Assembly: GCF_013623905.1 (NCBI RefSeq)
Contig: NZ_JABKDD010000008.1
Location: 62,001-126,000 of the forward strand
Origin: Brevibacterium sediminis
Lineage (GTDB): Bacteria > Actinomycetota > Actinomycetes > Actinomycetales > Brevibacteriaceae
Length of the DNA: 64,000 bases
Direction: 5' to 3'
Shown: in pieces, positions 54,508 through 63,636 of the stretch
Numbering within the stretch: position 1 is the first letter of the stretch
Layout of the letters: every line of letters starts with the position of its first letter
Notes under the pieces: model-generated
What the model was told of the DNA's origin: nothing
The model's database searches: none
The model's input: only the letters and a program-made list of their open reading frames with translations
Made by a program: the position numbers and the translations under genes

Positions 54508-55652
54508 GCAGTTCCTTCTTTCTCGATGGCGGACTCGGGGATCTGCCATCCCTTCGACAGCAATCCGATCTCCAGCTCCTGCTGGATGGCCGGGACCACG
54601 GACACGTCGACCATGCCCAGTTTCCGACCGGAGGCGTGATCCATCCGGAAGTCCTCGACATTGACGCCGAGGTCGCCGATGTCCTTGAACAGCCGGGCCA
54701 GCATTCCGGGCGTATCCGGAACCAGGATCGTGACAACAGCATAGGTGGTCGGCGGCTGTCCGTGCTTGCCGGGAATCCGGTCGTGTCCCTCGTTGCCCAA
54801 AGCGATCGCCTTGGCGAGCAGCCCCGTCGACCCGGGTCCGAGTTCGAGTGCGCCGATGACCTCGTCGAGCTCGGTGCGCAGATCGATGAGCACGGAACGG
54901 ACCTCCTCGGCGTTTCCGGTCAGGATCTGCGTCCACAGACCCGGGTCCGAGGCGGCGATGCGCGTGACGTCGCGCAGTCCCTGCCCGGCCAGCGAGATCT
55001 CCTCCAGAGGCGCATGCCGCAGCTGAGAGGCGACGAGGGAGGACACGATCTGCGGCACATGCGAGACCTTCGCGACCGCGGCATCGTGGATGCGCGGATC
55101 CAGGTGGAGCACCGAAGCACCGGTGTCCTCGGCCATGGCGATGACCTCGCCGAGGCGGTCGGCCGGGGTCTGCTCATCCGAGCAGATCACCCAGGGCCGG
55201 GCCGTGAACAGATCCGACTGGGCTGCGATCGCCCCGGACTTCTCGCGTCCGGCCATCGGATGGCAGCCGATATAGCGATCGAGCTGAGGTTCCGTGACCA
55301 ATTCGCGCACCGCCTCGAGGAGGCGGGTCTTCACGCTGGCGACGTCGGTGACCGTAGCGTTCGGGTAGTCCTCGAGCGCCGAGGCGATGACCCGTGCGGC
55401 GACGTCGGGCGGGGTGGCCACGACGACGATGTCCGGGAGCGCGGCAGGCGATGCCGCGTCGGCGGCGACGGTCGGGTCGGCCGCCTCGGCGAGGTCTTCG
55501 GGAGGATTGACGACCTGACCGGCGCCGAGATCCGCGGCGAGCTGCTGCGCGGTCGGTGAAGTGTCTTCGAGGGTCACCTGATGGCCCTTCGCGCTCAGCG
55601 CCAACCCCAGGCTGGCACCGAGCAGGCCGGTGCCGATGATGTGGACTCTCAC
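54504..55652 (-). CDS. tyrA: prephenate dehydrogenase with C-terminal ACT domain
   Basis: 382 residues. Rossmann motif VHIIGTGLLGASLGLAL at the N-terminus, VVVATPPDVAARVIAS near 80, GCHPMAGREKSGA near 130 (catalytic His region), SLAGQGLRDVTRIAASDPGLW near 230. An ACT domain (VVTILVPDTPGMLARLFKDIG) follows near 305, expected to bind tyrosine. It makes 4-hydroxyphenylpyruvate for tyrosine. GTG start overlaps the rluB stop (GTGA). It is inserted in a block that in Mycobacterium runs rluB-cmk-der. Confidence 0.93.
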   Translation of the reverse strand: MRVHIIGTGLLGASLGLALSAKGHQVTLEDTSPTAQQLAADLGAGQVVNPPEDLAEAADPTVAADAASPAALPDIVVVATPPDVAARVIASALEDYPNATVTDVASVKTRLLEAVRELVTEPQLDRYIGCHPMAGREKSGAIAAQSDLFTARPWVICSDEQTPADRLGEVIAMAEDTGASVLHLDPRIHDAAVAKVSHVPQIVSSLVASQLRHAPLEEISLAGQGLRDVTRIAASDPGLWTQILTGNAEEVRSVLIDLRTELDEVIGALELGPGSTGLLAKAIALGNEGHDRIPGKHGQPPTTYAVVTILVPDTPGMLARLFKDIGDLGVNVEDFRMDHASGRKLGMVDVSVVPAIQQELEIGLLSKGWQIPESAIEKEGTA

Positions 55653-56509
55653 AGACCGACGGCCTCGAACAGTGCACCTACCTCATCGGAGCGCAGCGGG
55701 CGGATCTTGCCCTGCTTCTGCTCGTCGAGGACGATCGGTCCGAACTTCAGCCGCACGAGCCGCTCCACCGGGTGGCCGATCTCGGCGAGGAGGCGGCGCA
55801 CGATGCGGTTGCGGCCGGAATGGAGGGTGAGTTCGACGACGGACTTGCCCGGAGTCGAATCGACGAGCTTGAAGTCGTCGACCTTGACGAACCCGTCTTC
55901 GAGGTCGATTCCGGCCTTGAGGATGGCACCGGCATCCTTCGCCAGCTGTCCCTTGACCTTCGCGAGGTAGGTCTTCGGGATCTCGTAGCGCGGGTGGGCC
56001 AGGCGGTTGCTAAGCTCCCCGTCGTTGGTGAGCAGGATGATGCCCTCGGTCTCGGTGTCGAGACGGCCGACGTGGAAGAGGCGCTCATTGTTGTTGCGCA
56101 CATAGTCGGCCAGGCAGGGTCGGCCCTCGGGGTCGCTCATGGTCGATACGACTCCCGCTGGCTTGTTGAGCACGAGGTAGACCTTCTTGGTCTGTGTCGA
56201 AATTCTCACTGTGTCCACGTACACGGACTGTGTTTCGGGGTCGATCCGGGTGCCCAGTTCGGTGACGATGGACCCGTCGACCTCGACGCGGCCATCGGCG
56301 ATGAGCTGCTCACAGGCACGGCGTGATCCCAGTCCCGCCTCGGCGAGCACCTTCTGCAGCCGCACACCCCCGCTGACGTGGGCGTCTGATGTCTGGCCGG
56401 CTCCCGAACCGCCCTTGTTGGAGGCCTGATTCGCCGTCGCTGCGCGCTGTTTTCGGCTGGGTCGGTTCTGGCGCCCGCCGGGGGCGCGGTGATCACGGTA
56501 GGGACTCAT
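55649..56509 (-). CDS. rluB: 23S rRNA pseudouridine synthase (RluB/RsuA family)
   Basis: 286 residues: a basic disordered 45-residue N-terminus, an S4 RNA-binding domain (VRLQKVLAEAGLGSRRACEQLI), then the synthase domain with LNKPAGVVSTMSDPEGRPCL and the catalytic motif GRLDTETEGIILLTNDG containing the active Asp near residue 150, and SVVELTLHSGRNRIVRRLLAEIGHPV. Family context and partner genes suggest RluB, acting on 23S rRNA; RsuA-type specificity cannot be fully excluded. Confidence 0.92.
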   Translation of the reverse strand: MSPYRDHRAPGGRQNRPSRKQRAATANQASNKGGSGAGQTSDAHVSGGVRLQKVLAEAGLGSRRACEQLIADGRVEVDGSIVTELGTRIDPETQSVYVDTVRISTQTKKVYLVLNKPAGVVSTMSDPEGRPCLADYVRNNNERLFHVGRLDTETEGIILLTNDGELSNRLAHPRYEIPKTYLAKVKGQLAKDAGAILKAGIDLEDGFVKVDDFKLVDSTPGKSVVELTLHSGRNRIVRRLLAEIGHPVERLVRLKFGPIVLDEQKQGKIRPLRSDEVGALFEAVGL

Positions 56510-56526
56510 ACATCCATTCTCTCAAA

Positions 56527-57180
56527 TCAATCAGCGACTCGTGACATCTCGGCGGCCGAATCGGAGTCATCGTCGAGATCGTCGTCGAGGGCGCCGTCGA
56601 TCTCGGCGAGCACTTCGGTGTCTTCGGCGCCGAGTTCGGCGACGTCGGCGTCTTCAGGCAGGTAGGGGGCGATATCGGGCAGGTCGTCGATCGCGTTCAT
56701 GCCCATCGTGTCGAGGAACGTACGCGTGGTGGCGTAGAGCAGCGCCGAGGTGGACGCTTCCTTGCCTGCTTCGACGATGAGTCCGCGCAGCAGCAGGGTG
56801 CGGATGACGCCGTCGACGCTGACGCCGCGGATGGCTGCGATGCGGGGCCGGGAGATCGGCTGCCGGTAGGCGATGACTGCCAGAGTCTCGAGCGCAGCTT
56901 GGGAGAGCTTCGCGCTCTGCCCGGCCGTGAGGAAGTCCTTGACCACCTCGTGATAGTCGCCGCGGGAGAAGATGCGGAAGCCGCCGGCGACATGGCGGAT
57001 CTCGAACCCGCGCTGCCGGTGGTGCTCGTCCCCGTCGTAGTCGGCTTTGAGCGTCTGGATCGCTTCGAGGACGGTGTCCTCGTCGAGGCCGAGGGAGCCC
57101 GCGAGGTCTTCGGCAGTCACCGCCGAATCGGCGACCATGAGCACGGCTTCGATGCCGGCGAGGATCTCGTCATCGATCAT
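56527..57180 (-). CDS. scpB: segregation and condensation protein B
   Basis: 217 residues. Two winged-helix domains: an opening EILAGIEAVLMVADSAVTAEDLA and a second with LSQAALETLAVIAYRQPISRPRIAAIRGVSVDGVIRTLL near residue 95, the ScpB hallmark. The last 35 residues are acidic. Works with ScpA and SMC in chromosome condensation. ATG 57180 overlaps the scpA stop (ATGA). Confidence 0.95.
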   Translation of the reverse strand: MIDDEILAGIEAVLMVADSAVTAEDLAGSLGLDEDTVLEAIQTLKADYDGDEHHRQRGFEIRHVAGGFRIFSRGDYHEVVKDFLTAGQSAKLSQAALETLAVIAYRQPISRPRIAAIRGVSVDGVIRTLLLRGLIVEAGKEASTSALLYATTRTFLDTMGMNAIDDLPDIAPYLPEDADVAELGAEDTEVLAEIDGALDDDLDDDSDSAAEMSRVAD

Positions 57181-58106
57181 GATTGTTCCCCTTCTGCTTC
57201 GTCTCCGCTCCAGTCGCCTTCGGTGCGCAGGTCGACTCCGTCTTCGTTCATCTCGGTGCGGTGGATGAGCAGCCGTCCCAGAGGTTCGGGCTGGTCGAAG
57301 TCGCAGAGGCCGACCTTGAACAGTTCGAGCAGGGCGAGGAACCTCGCCACGACGACCAGGGTGTTCTCGGCTGTTTCGAGCAGATCCTGGAAGTCGACGT
57401 CTCCGGCGCGCAGCAGGGACAGGATGTGCCCGCGCTGCTCGGACACGCTCACGAGCGGCAGGTGGATATGGTCGACGGCGACGCTCGGCGGGGTGTGGTC
57501 GCGTTGGAGCACGGTGGCGAAGATTCCGGCGAGCTCACCGGGACCGATGTTCAGCTCCAGCGGCGGCAGCACGTCCTGGAACTCCGGCTCGAGGTCGACA
57601 TCGCGTGGGGCCCGGATCGAGCCGGCGGCCATCGCTTCGGCCAGGTACCCGGACACGGACTTGTACGCCTTGTACTGCAGCAGCCGGGCGAAGAGGAGGT
57701 CACGGGCCTCGAGCAGTTCGAGGTCGAGGACCTCTTCACCGTCTTCGTGGGGCAGCAGCCGTGCGGTCTTGAGGTCGAGCAGGGTCGCGGCGACGAGGAG
57801 GAACTGGGAGATCTCGGCGAGATTCGCCTGATCCTTCAGCTCTGTAGTGTAGGCGATGAACTCGTCCGTCACCTCGGCGAGGGCGATCTCTGTGACGTCG
57901 AGGCGTCGTTTCGAGATCAGTCCGAGCAGCAGGTCGAAGGGGCCGGTGAAGTTGTCCAACCGCACCTGGAATCCCTGTGCGGAGTCATTCTCGGAAGCCG
58001 TGTCATCGCCGGGCGCTGCGCCATCGCCGGACACGATGTCAGTGCCGGATTCAGCGCCATCGCCCGAGGCGACGCCACCGCTTGAGGCAGATGCCGCTTC
58101 CTCCAC
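57177..58106 (-). CDS. scpA: segregation and condensation protein A
   Basis: 309 residues from GTG 58106. A 45-residue Gly/Asp/Ser-rich N-terminus precedes the kleisin domain FQVRLDNFTGPFDLLLGLISKRRLDVTEIALAEVTDEF. A C-terminal winged helix holds VARFLALLELFKVG. The N-terminal low-complexity stretch (repeated SGDGA/SGTD-type units) could be an extension or partly untranslated; an in-frame internal start is not obvious. Bridges the SMC heads with ScpB. Confidence 0.94.
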   Translation of the reverse strand: MEEAASASSGGVASGDGAESGTDIVSGDGAAPGDDTASENDSAQGFQVRLDNFTGPFDLLLGLISKRRLDVTEIALAEVTDEFIAYTTELKDQANLAEISQFLLVAATLLDLKTARLLPHEDGEEVLDLELLEARDLLFARLLQYKAYKSVSGYLAEAMAAGSIRAPRDVDLEPEFQDVLPPLELNIGPGELAGIFATVLQRDHTPPSVAVDHIHLPLVSVSEQRGHILSLLRAGDVDFQDLLETAENTLVVVARFLALLELFKVGLCDFDQPEPLGRLLIHRTEMNEDGVDLRTEGDWSGDEAEGEQS

Positions 58107-58123
58107 GTCTGTTACGGAGTCGC

Positions 58124-58990
58124 TCAGGGTGCGCCTCCGCGGGCGATGAGCTCCCGGGCGAGTCGGCGGTAGGCTTCGGAGCCGGCGTGCTTCGGGGCGA
58201 AGCTCGTGATCGGTTCGGCGGCCACGGAGGCGTCGGGGAACTTCACGGTGCGGTTGATGACGGTCTCGAAGACCTTGTCGCCGAAGGCTTCGGTGACTCG
58301 CGACATGACTTCCTTCGAGTGCAGGGTCCGCGAGTCGAACATCGTGGCGAGGATTCCGTCGACCTCGAGTGAGGGGTTGAGCCGGTCCTGGACCTTCTCG
58401 ATGGTCTCGACGAGCAGGGCGACGCCGCGCAGAGCGAAGAACTCGGTCTCGAGCGGGATGACGACACCATGGGCGGCGGTCAGAGCATTGACGGTGAGCA
58501 GTCCCAGCGAGGGCTGGCAGTCGATGAGGATGACGTCGTATTCGTCGGCGACCTTCGACAGGGCACGGGCGAGCACCTGCTCGCGGGCGACCTCGCCGAC
58601 GAGCTGGACTTCGGCGGCGGAGAGGTCGATATTGGCCGGCAGGATGTCGATGTTGTCGAAGTCCGTTTCGACGATGACCTCGTGCGGGTCCAATCGCGGG
58701 TTCATCAGCAGGTTGTAGATGCTGATGTCGAGCTCATAGGGGTTGAGTCCCAGTCCGACGGACAGTGCGCCCTGCGGGTCGAAGTCGACGAGCAGCATCT
58801 TGCGGCCGTAGGCGGCCAGAGCCGCACCGAGGTTGATCGACGAGGTCGTCTTGCCGACCCCGCCCTTCTGGTTGACCATCGCGATGATGCGGGCGGGTCC
58901 GTGCGAAGCCAGGGGTGCCGGCTCCGGGAAGTCCTGGGGCTCGCTTGCGGTCCGCTGCTGGGGGATCTCCAACGCCTCTTGCGTATTCAT
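58124..58990 (-). CDS. parA: ParA-family chromosome-partitioning ATPase
   Basis: 288 residues from ATG 58990. The deviant Walker A motif KGGVGKTTSSINLGAALA lies near residue 40, DFDPQGALSVGLG near 68, then LIDCQPSLGLLTVNAL near 150 and LETEFFALRG near 175. This matches the Soj/ParA-like protein found next to scpA in actinobacteria (Rv1708-like), probably not the oriC-proximal ParA since no parB follows. GTG 59005 is an alternative start five codons upstream. Confidence 0.92.
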   Translation of the reverse strand: MNTQEALEIPQQRTASEPQDFPEPAPLASHGPARIIAMVNQKGGVGKTTSSINLGAALAAYGRKMLLVDFDPQGALSVGLGLNPYELDISIYNLLMNPRLDPHEVIVETDFDNIDILPANIDLSAAEVQLVGEVAREQVLARALSKVADEYDVILIDCQPSLGLLTVNALTAAHGVVIPLETEFFALRGVALLVETIEKVQDRLNPSLEVDGILATMFDSRTLHSKEVMSRVTEAFGDKVFETVINRTVKFPDASVAAEPITSFAPKHAGSEAYRRLARELIARGGAP

Positions 58991-59028
58991 CTCTCGAATG
59001 GCCACCTTTCGTTGCTCTACGTCCAACC

Positions 59029-59979
59029 CTACCGCGCTCGGGGGTGCGAGGTCGCGTACACTTCCCGCAGTGTCTCCTCGGAGACTTTCGTATAGATCTG
59101 CGTCGTCGTCACCGAGGCATGGCCGAGCAGCTCCTGGACGACGCGGATGTCCGCACCGCCTTCGAGCAGATGCGTGGCGAATGAGTGGCGGAAGGTGTGC
59201 GGAGACACCTCGGCGTCGATCTTCGCCGCCTCTCCGGCGTCCTTGACGATCTGCCACGCCGAGACTCGGGAGAGCCGGGTTCCGCGTGCATTGAGGAACA
59301 GTGCCCCGGCCGGGGCCGAGGATCTCGCCTTCGCCGCCATCGACGGACGCACCCGTGACACCCACGCTCCCAGGGCGCGCGCGGCGTGGGATCCGAAGGG
59401 CACGATCCGCTCCTTCCCGCCCTTTCCGTAGAGCCGGACGAGCCCTGAGTCGAGGTCGAGATCGTCGAGGTCGACGCCCACGGCCTCGGAGATGCGTGCA
59501 CCTGTGGCGTAGAGGAGTTCGAGTAGGGCCGCGGCCCGGATCTGCACGGGTTCGTCGCCGTCGGTGGTGGCGATCATCGATTCGATCTCGTCGAGCGCCA
59601 GTGCCTTGGGCAGTCGCAGTCCTTCCTGCGGTGGGCTGACCTCGGAGGCCGGGTCAGTGGGCGCGAGGTTCTCCCCCAGGGCGAAGGTATGGAATCGTCG
59701 CACCGCGACGAGTGCGCGGGCCCGACTCCGCGGTGCCAGTCCCGAATCGAGCAGGTGAAGCGCAAAGTTCTCCACCTTCTGTCGATCGACATCGCCGAGG
59801 CGGCTCACCCCGTCCTCGGTCAGCCAGGTTCCGTACCGGGCGAGGTCACGAGCATAGGCGTCGATCGAGTTCATCGACAGTCCGCGTTCGAACCGCAGGG
59901 AGGCGAGATAGGACTCGAAGGCGCGCCGCAGGTCTCCGGGCAGGTTCTCCGGCAGGAGTTCGGCGCCGTGCCGAGCCAC
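59029..59979 (-). CDS. xerD: site-specific tyrosine recombinase XerD
   Basis: 316 residues. N-terminal SAM-like core-binding domain (FESYLASLRFERGLSMNSIDAYARDLARY), then the catalytic domain with Arg in ATGARISEAVGV, His-Arg in HTFRHSFATHLLEGG, His in LGHASVTTTQIY and the nucleophilic Tyr near residue 300. Resolves chromosome dimers with XerC at dif. Position between nudix and parA matches Rv1701 of Mycobacterium, so it is the housekeeping enzyme and not a phage integrase. GTG start. Confidence 0.94.
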   Translation of the reverse strand: MARHGAELLPENLPGDLRRAFESYLASLRFERGLSMNSIDAYARDLARYGTWLTEDGVSRLGDVDRQKVENFALHLLDSGLAPRSRARALVAVRRFHTFALGENLAPTDPASEVSPPQEGLRLPKALALDEIESMIATTDGDEPVQIRAAALLELLYATGARISEAVGVDLDDLDLDSGLVRLYGKGGKERIVPFGSHAARALGAWVSRVRPSMAAKARSSAPAGALFLNARGTRLSRVSAWQIVKDAGEAAKIDAEVSPHTFRHSFATHLLEGGADIRVVQELLGHASVTTTQIYTKVSEETLREVYATSHPRAR

Positions 59980-59985
59980 AGGGTC

Positions 59986-60690
59986 TCAGTCCTCGCTCGA
60001 ACCGATGGTCTCGACCTGAGCACCACGGCCGAATTCGGGGCGGCCGTCGACGAGTCGCCTCGGCGCATCGACGGGACGGAACTCCACCGGTGCTCCTGCA
60101 GCTTCGGCGCGCAGCACCCGGTCGACCTGGAAGATCGCGAGCTGGGCGATCGCGTTGGTGATCCGTCCATCGATCACGGCCGCGAGTGCTTCGTCGATGC
60201 CGACCCAGGCGTAACGGAATCCTGCCTCTTCTTCGCCGCGTTCGTGACGGTCGGCTTCGGGAACAGAGGAGAGTCCGCGTGCCAGGTAGAGACGCATCGT
60301 CTCGGAGCTGCCGCCCGGGGTCAGGCAGGAGTCGCTGAGGACGTCCCAGTGGTCGGCCGTGAGGTCGGCTTCCTCGACGAGTTCCCTCTTCGCCGCTTCG
60401 AGCGGGTCCTCTCCGGGAACGTCGAGCAGACCGGCCGGGACCTCCCACAGCCTCGCTCGGACGGGATGCCGGTATTGCTGGGCCAGGAGGATCCGCTGCT
60501 GGTCGTCGACGACGGCCACGCCGACGGCACCGGTGTGCGCCATGAGATCGCGGACGAGCCCGGACGCCTCGGGCAGGTCGAAGGTCTCTCTGCGGATATC
60601 CCACACTGCGCCTTCGTAGACGACCTCGGAGGAGGTGATCGGCGGGATCACCGGATCGTCCTGCAGGATCTCATCGTGCTGGGTGCTCAT
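59986..60690 (-). CDS. Nudix hydrolase, ADP-ribose pyrophosphatase-like
   Basis: 234 residues from ATG 60690 with GGGAGG upstream; the open frame reaches 60756 but lacks a site. The Nudix box G-x5-E-x7-REL-x-EE is complete: GLLDVPGEDPLEAAKRELVEEADL near residue 85. LLAQQYRHPVRARLWEVPAG before it and SDSCLTPGGSSETMRLYLARGL after it are the pattern of ADP-ribose pyrophosphatases. Matches Rv1700 in place and type. Product AMP plus ribose 5-phosphate is expected. Confidence 0.92.
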   Translation of the reverse strand: MSTQHDEILQDDPVIPPITSSEVVYEGAVWDIRRETFDLPEASGLVRDLMAHTGAVGVAVVDDQQRILLAQQYRHPVRARLWEVPAGLLDVPGEDPLEAAKRELVEEADLTADHWDVLSDSCLTPGGSSETMRLYLARGLSSVPEADRHERGEEEAGFRYAWVGIDEALAAVIDGRITNAIAQLAIFQVDRVLRAEAAGAPVEFRPVDAPRRLVDGRPEFGRGAQVETIGSSED

Positions 60691-60724
60691 CGGCTGCCTC
60701 CCGAAACTCGACGGTGGTGGAACG

Positions 60725-60760
60725 GCGAATGCCGCCGGCGCTCTGGCCGACGGCATTCGC
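60725..60760. terminator. hairpin in the pyrG-nudix gap
   Basis: A perfect 10-base stem (60725-60734, GCGAATGCCG, with 60751-60760) and a GC-rich 16-base loop that can pair further. It lies in the 88-base gap after pyrG. No T-run follows, so it may be a weak terminator or a processing site inside a longer operon. Confidence 0.5.
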
Positions 60761-60778
60761 TGTGAAGATGGACAACGG

Positions 60779-62470
60779 TCACTGACGCTCGAGAGCGGCG
60801 GCGACCAGACCCGCGAACAGCGGATGAGGTGAGGTCGGACGCGACTTCAGCTCGGGGTGCGCCTGAGTGGAGACGTAGAACGGGTGCTGCTCGTGCGGCA
60901 GTTCGACGAATTCGACGAGCTCACCGTTCGGTGAGGTTCCGGAGAACTCGAGCCCCGCCTCGGCGAGCTGATCCCGGTAGGTGTTGTTGACCTCGTAGCG
61001 GTGACGGTGACGCTCACTGATCGTCGTGTCCCCGTACACGCCGGCCACGACGCTGCCTTCGGTGAGTTTGGCTTCGTAGGTGCCCAGACGCATGGTGCCA
61101 CCCAGGTCGCCTTCGCCTTCGACGATCGAGAGCTGCTCGGCCATGGTCGCGATGACCGGAACCGTGGTCTCGGGGTCGAATTCGGACGACGAGGCCGCCT
61201 CGATGCCGGCGACGTTGCGTGCGTATTCGATGACCATGCACTGCAGACCCAGGCACAGGCCGAGGGTCGGAATGCCGTTGGTGCGGGTGTATTCGAGTGC
61301 GCCGAGCTTGCCTTCGATGCCGCGGATGCCGAAGCCTCCGGGCACGCAGATCGCGTCGAGGCCGGACAGTGCCGACGCGGCTCCGGCTTCGGTGGAGCAG
61401 TCATCGGACTGGATCCACTTGATCTTGACCTTCGCATCGTTGGCGAAGCCGCCGTGGCGCAGCGCCTCGGTGACGGAGAGGTAGGCATCGGGCAGGTCGA
61501 TGTACTTGCCGACGATGCCGATGGTGACTTCCCGGGACGGGTTGTGCACGCGTTCGAGTACCCAATCCCACTTCGTCCAGTCGACGTCGCGGAACGGCAG
61601 GTTGAGGTTGCGGATGACGAACACGTCGAGGCCGCCGTCGTGGAGGACCTTCGGAATGTCGTAGATGCTCGGGGCGTCGACGCAGGACACGACAGCTTCG
61701 GTCTCGACGTCGCAGGCGCCGGCGATCTTCGCGCGGATCGAATCCGGCAGCTCGCGGTCGGAGCGGAGCACGATCGCATCGGGCTGGATGCCGATGGAGC
61801 GCAGGGTGGCCACCGAGTGCTGGGTCGGCTTCGTCTTCAGCTCTCCGGAGGGCCCGAGGTAGGGCACGAGAGAGACGTGGATGAAGAACACGTTGTCCCG
61901 GCCGATGTCGTGACGGACCTGGCGGGCCGCCTCGAGGAAAGGCTGGGATTCGATATCGCCGACGGTGCCGCCGATCTCGGTGATGATGACGTCGGGGCGG
62001 TCCGCCTCGGGGCGTTCGGCCTGGGCACGCATCCGCGCCTTGATCTCATCGGTGATGTGCGGGATGACCTGGACGGTGTCGCCGAGGTACGCACCGCGGC
62101 GTTCTTTCGCGATCACCGAGGAGTAGATCTGTCCGGTGGTCACATTCGCTGCGCCGTCGAGGTCGTTGTCGAGGAAGCGCTCGTAGTGGCCGATGTCGAG
62201 GTCGGTCTCGGCACCATCCTCGGTGACGAAGACTTCGCCGTGCTGGAAGGGGTTCATCGTGCCGGGATCCACGTTGAGGTAGGGATCCAGCTTCTGCATG
62301 GCCACGGTGAGGCCGCGCTGAGTGAGCAGATGGCCGAGGCTCGATGCCGTCAGACCCTTGCCCAACGAGGAGGCGACGCCTCCCGTGACGAAGATGTGCT
62401 TTGCCGTATGTGTGCCGCCTGGGCCAGTTCGATTCACCACGGGATTTGATTCTATCAAAGTCCGGCTCAC
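60779..62470 (-). CDS. pyrG: CTP synthase
   Basis: 563 residues. Synthetase domain: [23 protein letters not shown] near residue 24, [38 protein letters not shown] near 62, and [16 protein letters not shown] near 165. Glutaminase domain: PGGFGIRG near 385, catalytic Cys in [17 protein letters not shown] near 415 and the His-Glu pair in [10 protein letters not shown] near the end. Makes CTP from UTP with glutamine. The GTG at 62470 overlaps the glycosyltransferase stop (GTGA); GTG codons twelve and thirteen residues in are alternatives. Confidence 0.96.
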   Translation of the reverse strand: MSRTLIESNPVVNRTGPGGTHTAKHIFVTGGVASSLGKGLTASSLGHLLTQRGLTVAMQKLDPYLNVDPGTMNPFQHGEVFVTEDGAETDLDIGHYERFLDNDLDGAANVTTGQIYSSVIAKERRGAYLGDTVQVIPHITDEIKARMRAQAERPEADRPDVIITEIGGTVGDIESQPFLEAARQVRHDIGRDNVFFIHVSLVPYLGPSGELKTKPTQHSVATLRSIGIQPDAIVLRSDRELPDSIRAKIAGACDVETEAVVSCVDAPSIYDIPKVLHDGGLDVFVIRNLNLPFRDVDWTKWDWVLERVHNPSREVTIGIVGKYIDLPDAYLSVTEALRHGGFANDAKVKIKWIQSDDCSTEAGAASALSGLDAICVPGGFGIRGIEGKLGALEYTRTNGIPTLGLCLGLQCMVIEYARNVAGIEAASSSEFDPETTVPVIATMAEQLSIVEGEGDLGGTMRLGTYEAKLTEGSVVAGVYGDTTISERHRHRYEVNNTYRDQLAEAGLEFSGTSPNGELVEFVELPHEQHPFYVSTQAHPELKSRPTSPHPLFAGLVAAALERQ

Positions 62471-63603
62471 GAATCCGAGACGGCGTCGACCTCGGCGTAC
62501 AGGTCGAGCAGCGTCTCGGAGATCGCCGCACCGTTGCTCACGTCGATGACCCGCTTCTTTGCTGCCACAGCGGAGGTTCCGCGTCCGGCCGGGTCGTCGA
62601 GAAGATGATTGATCTCACGCAGCAGCGCCTCCGTGTCGTCGGCGGGAACGGCCTTCGCGGCCTCTCCCCAGATGCCGGCGCGGCGTTCGCTGCCGATGAA
62701 GACCGCGGGCTTCGACAGCTGCATGAGGTCTTCGTGGGACAGTCCCGTCATCGTCTCGCTGGCGATGACGACATCGGCAGCGGCCGCGACATCGACGAGG
62801 TCTCCAGCCGGTGCCACAAGGACGCCGCGGTCGGAGAATTCGCGGGAGATCGTCGACCGGTCCTTGCCGGTGCCGGTGAGGACGAAGACGACCTTGCGGT
62901 CGCGGCGGCGCTGGTTGATCTGGTCGGCGGCGTCGAGGACCGTCGCCAGGGCAGTGTGGTCACGCAGCGCGATGGGGCTGGCGACCATCCAGGTGCCTTC
63001 CGCGAGGCCGAGTTCGCGACGGACCTCGGCGCGCGGGGTGCGGACCGTGAGGTCGGCGTCGATGTCCGGGTGGACGAGTTCGGCGCGTTCGACGACCGGG
63101 ACGCGGCCGCCGTAGTAGTCGACGACGGGTTCGGTCGTGCCGAGCACTGCGGTGGCCGTGCGGCCGACGATCTCGGCTCCGGTCTTCTCGATGACGTTGG
63201 CGGAGTCGAAGGATTCGATGGTGGCGACGACCTTCGGGTGCAGGCGGGCGGGCAGACCGGTGAAGGCCAGTCCGGCGAGCGTCGCCGCATGCAGTCCGTG
63301 CGCGTGGACGATGTCCACGTGCTGGTAGTACTTGTGAAGAGTGAAGGCGGAGCCGGGGTCAGCGGTCGTGAGTCGGCGACGGGCGGTGAGTTCGATCTCG
63401 CGGAATTCGCCGGCCAATTCCTCAGGGACTCCGAAGGTGCCCAGCAGTGACCGGTGCGCGGCGACGGCGACCTTGAAACCGGCCCGGAGGTGACCGAGCA
63501 CGGCGAGCTTCGCCACTTCGACGACGGGACCGGTGGTATCGGCGAGCACGTGCAGAATCCTCGTGTCTGCGCTCAGTGGGTTGACCTCGCCGGATTCGCT
63601 CAT
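62467..63603 (-). CDS. GT-B-type glycosyltransferase (family 4-like)
   Basis: 378 residues. The N-terminal half ([36 protein letters not shown], then [16 protein letters not shown]) is the GT4 acceptor fold. The C-terminal half has [25 protein letters not shown] and [14 protein letters not shown], but the usual EGFGL/E-x7-E donor motif is only faintly present ([21 protein letters not shown]). Activity is therefore uncertain. It is translationally coupled to pyrG and preceded by a second glycosyltransferase. Confidence 0.72.
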   Translation of the reverse strand: MSESGEVNPLSADTRILHVLADTTGPVVEVAKLAVLGHLRAGFKVAVAAHRSLLGTFGVPEELAGEFREIELTARRRLTTADPGSAFTLHKYYQHVDIVHAHGLHAATLAGLAFTGLPARLHPKVVATIESFDSANVIEKTGAEIVGRTATAVLGTTEPVVDYYGGRVPVVERAELVHPDIDADLTVRTPRAEVRRELGLAEGTWMVASPIALRDHTALATVLDAADQINQRRRDRKVVFVLTGTGKDRSTISREFSDRGVLVAPAGDLVDVAAAADVVIASETMTGLSHEDLMQLSKPAVFIGSERRAGIWGEAAKAVPADDTEALLREINHLLDDPAGRGTSAVAAKKRVIDVSNGAAISETLLDLYAEVDAVSDS

Positions 63604-63636
63604 TTCCTCATCCTCTTCTTTCGTTCGACGCTGCTT

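Noticed and set aside
58124-58990. Replication origin or parS cluster near parA
   Set aside because: No parB, dnaA or parS-like TGTTTCACGTGAAACA sequence was seen; this parA is the scpA-linked paralogue.
59029-59979. Phage integrase or integrative element at xerD
   Set aside because: Gene order equals the housekeeping xerD locus and no att repeats or phage genes flank it.
61001-62449. 482-residue plus-strand frame opposite pyrG
   Set aside because: pyrG is unmistakable on the other strand; the opposite frame has no motif.
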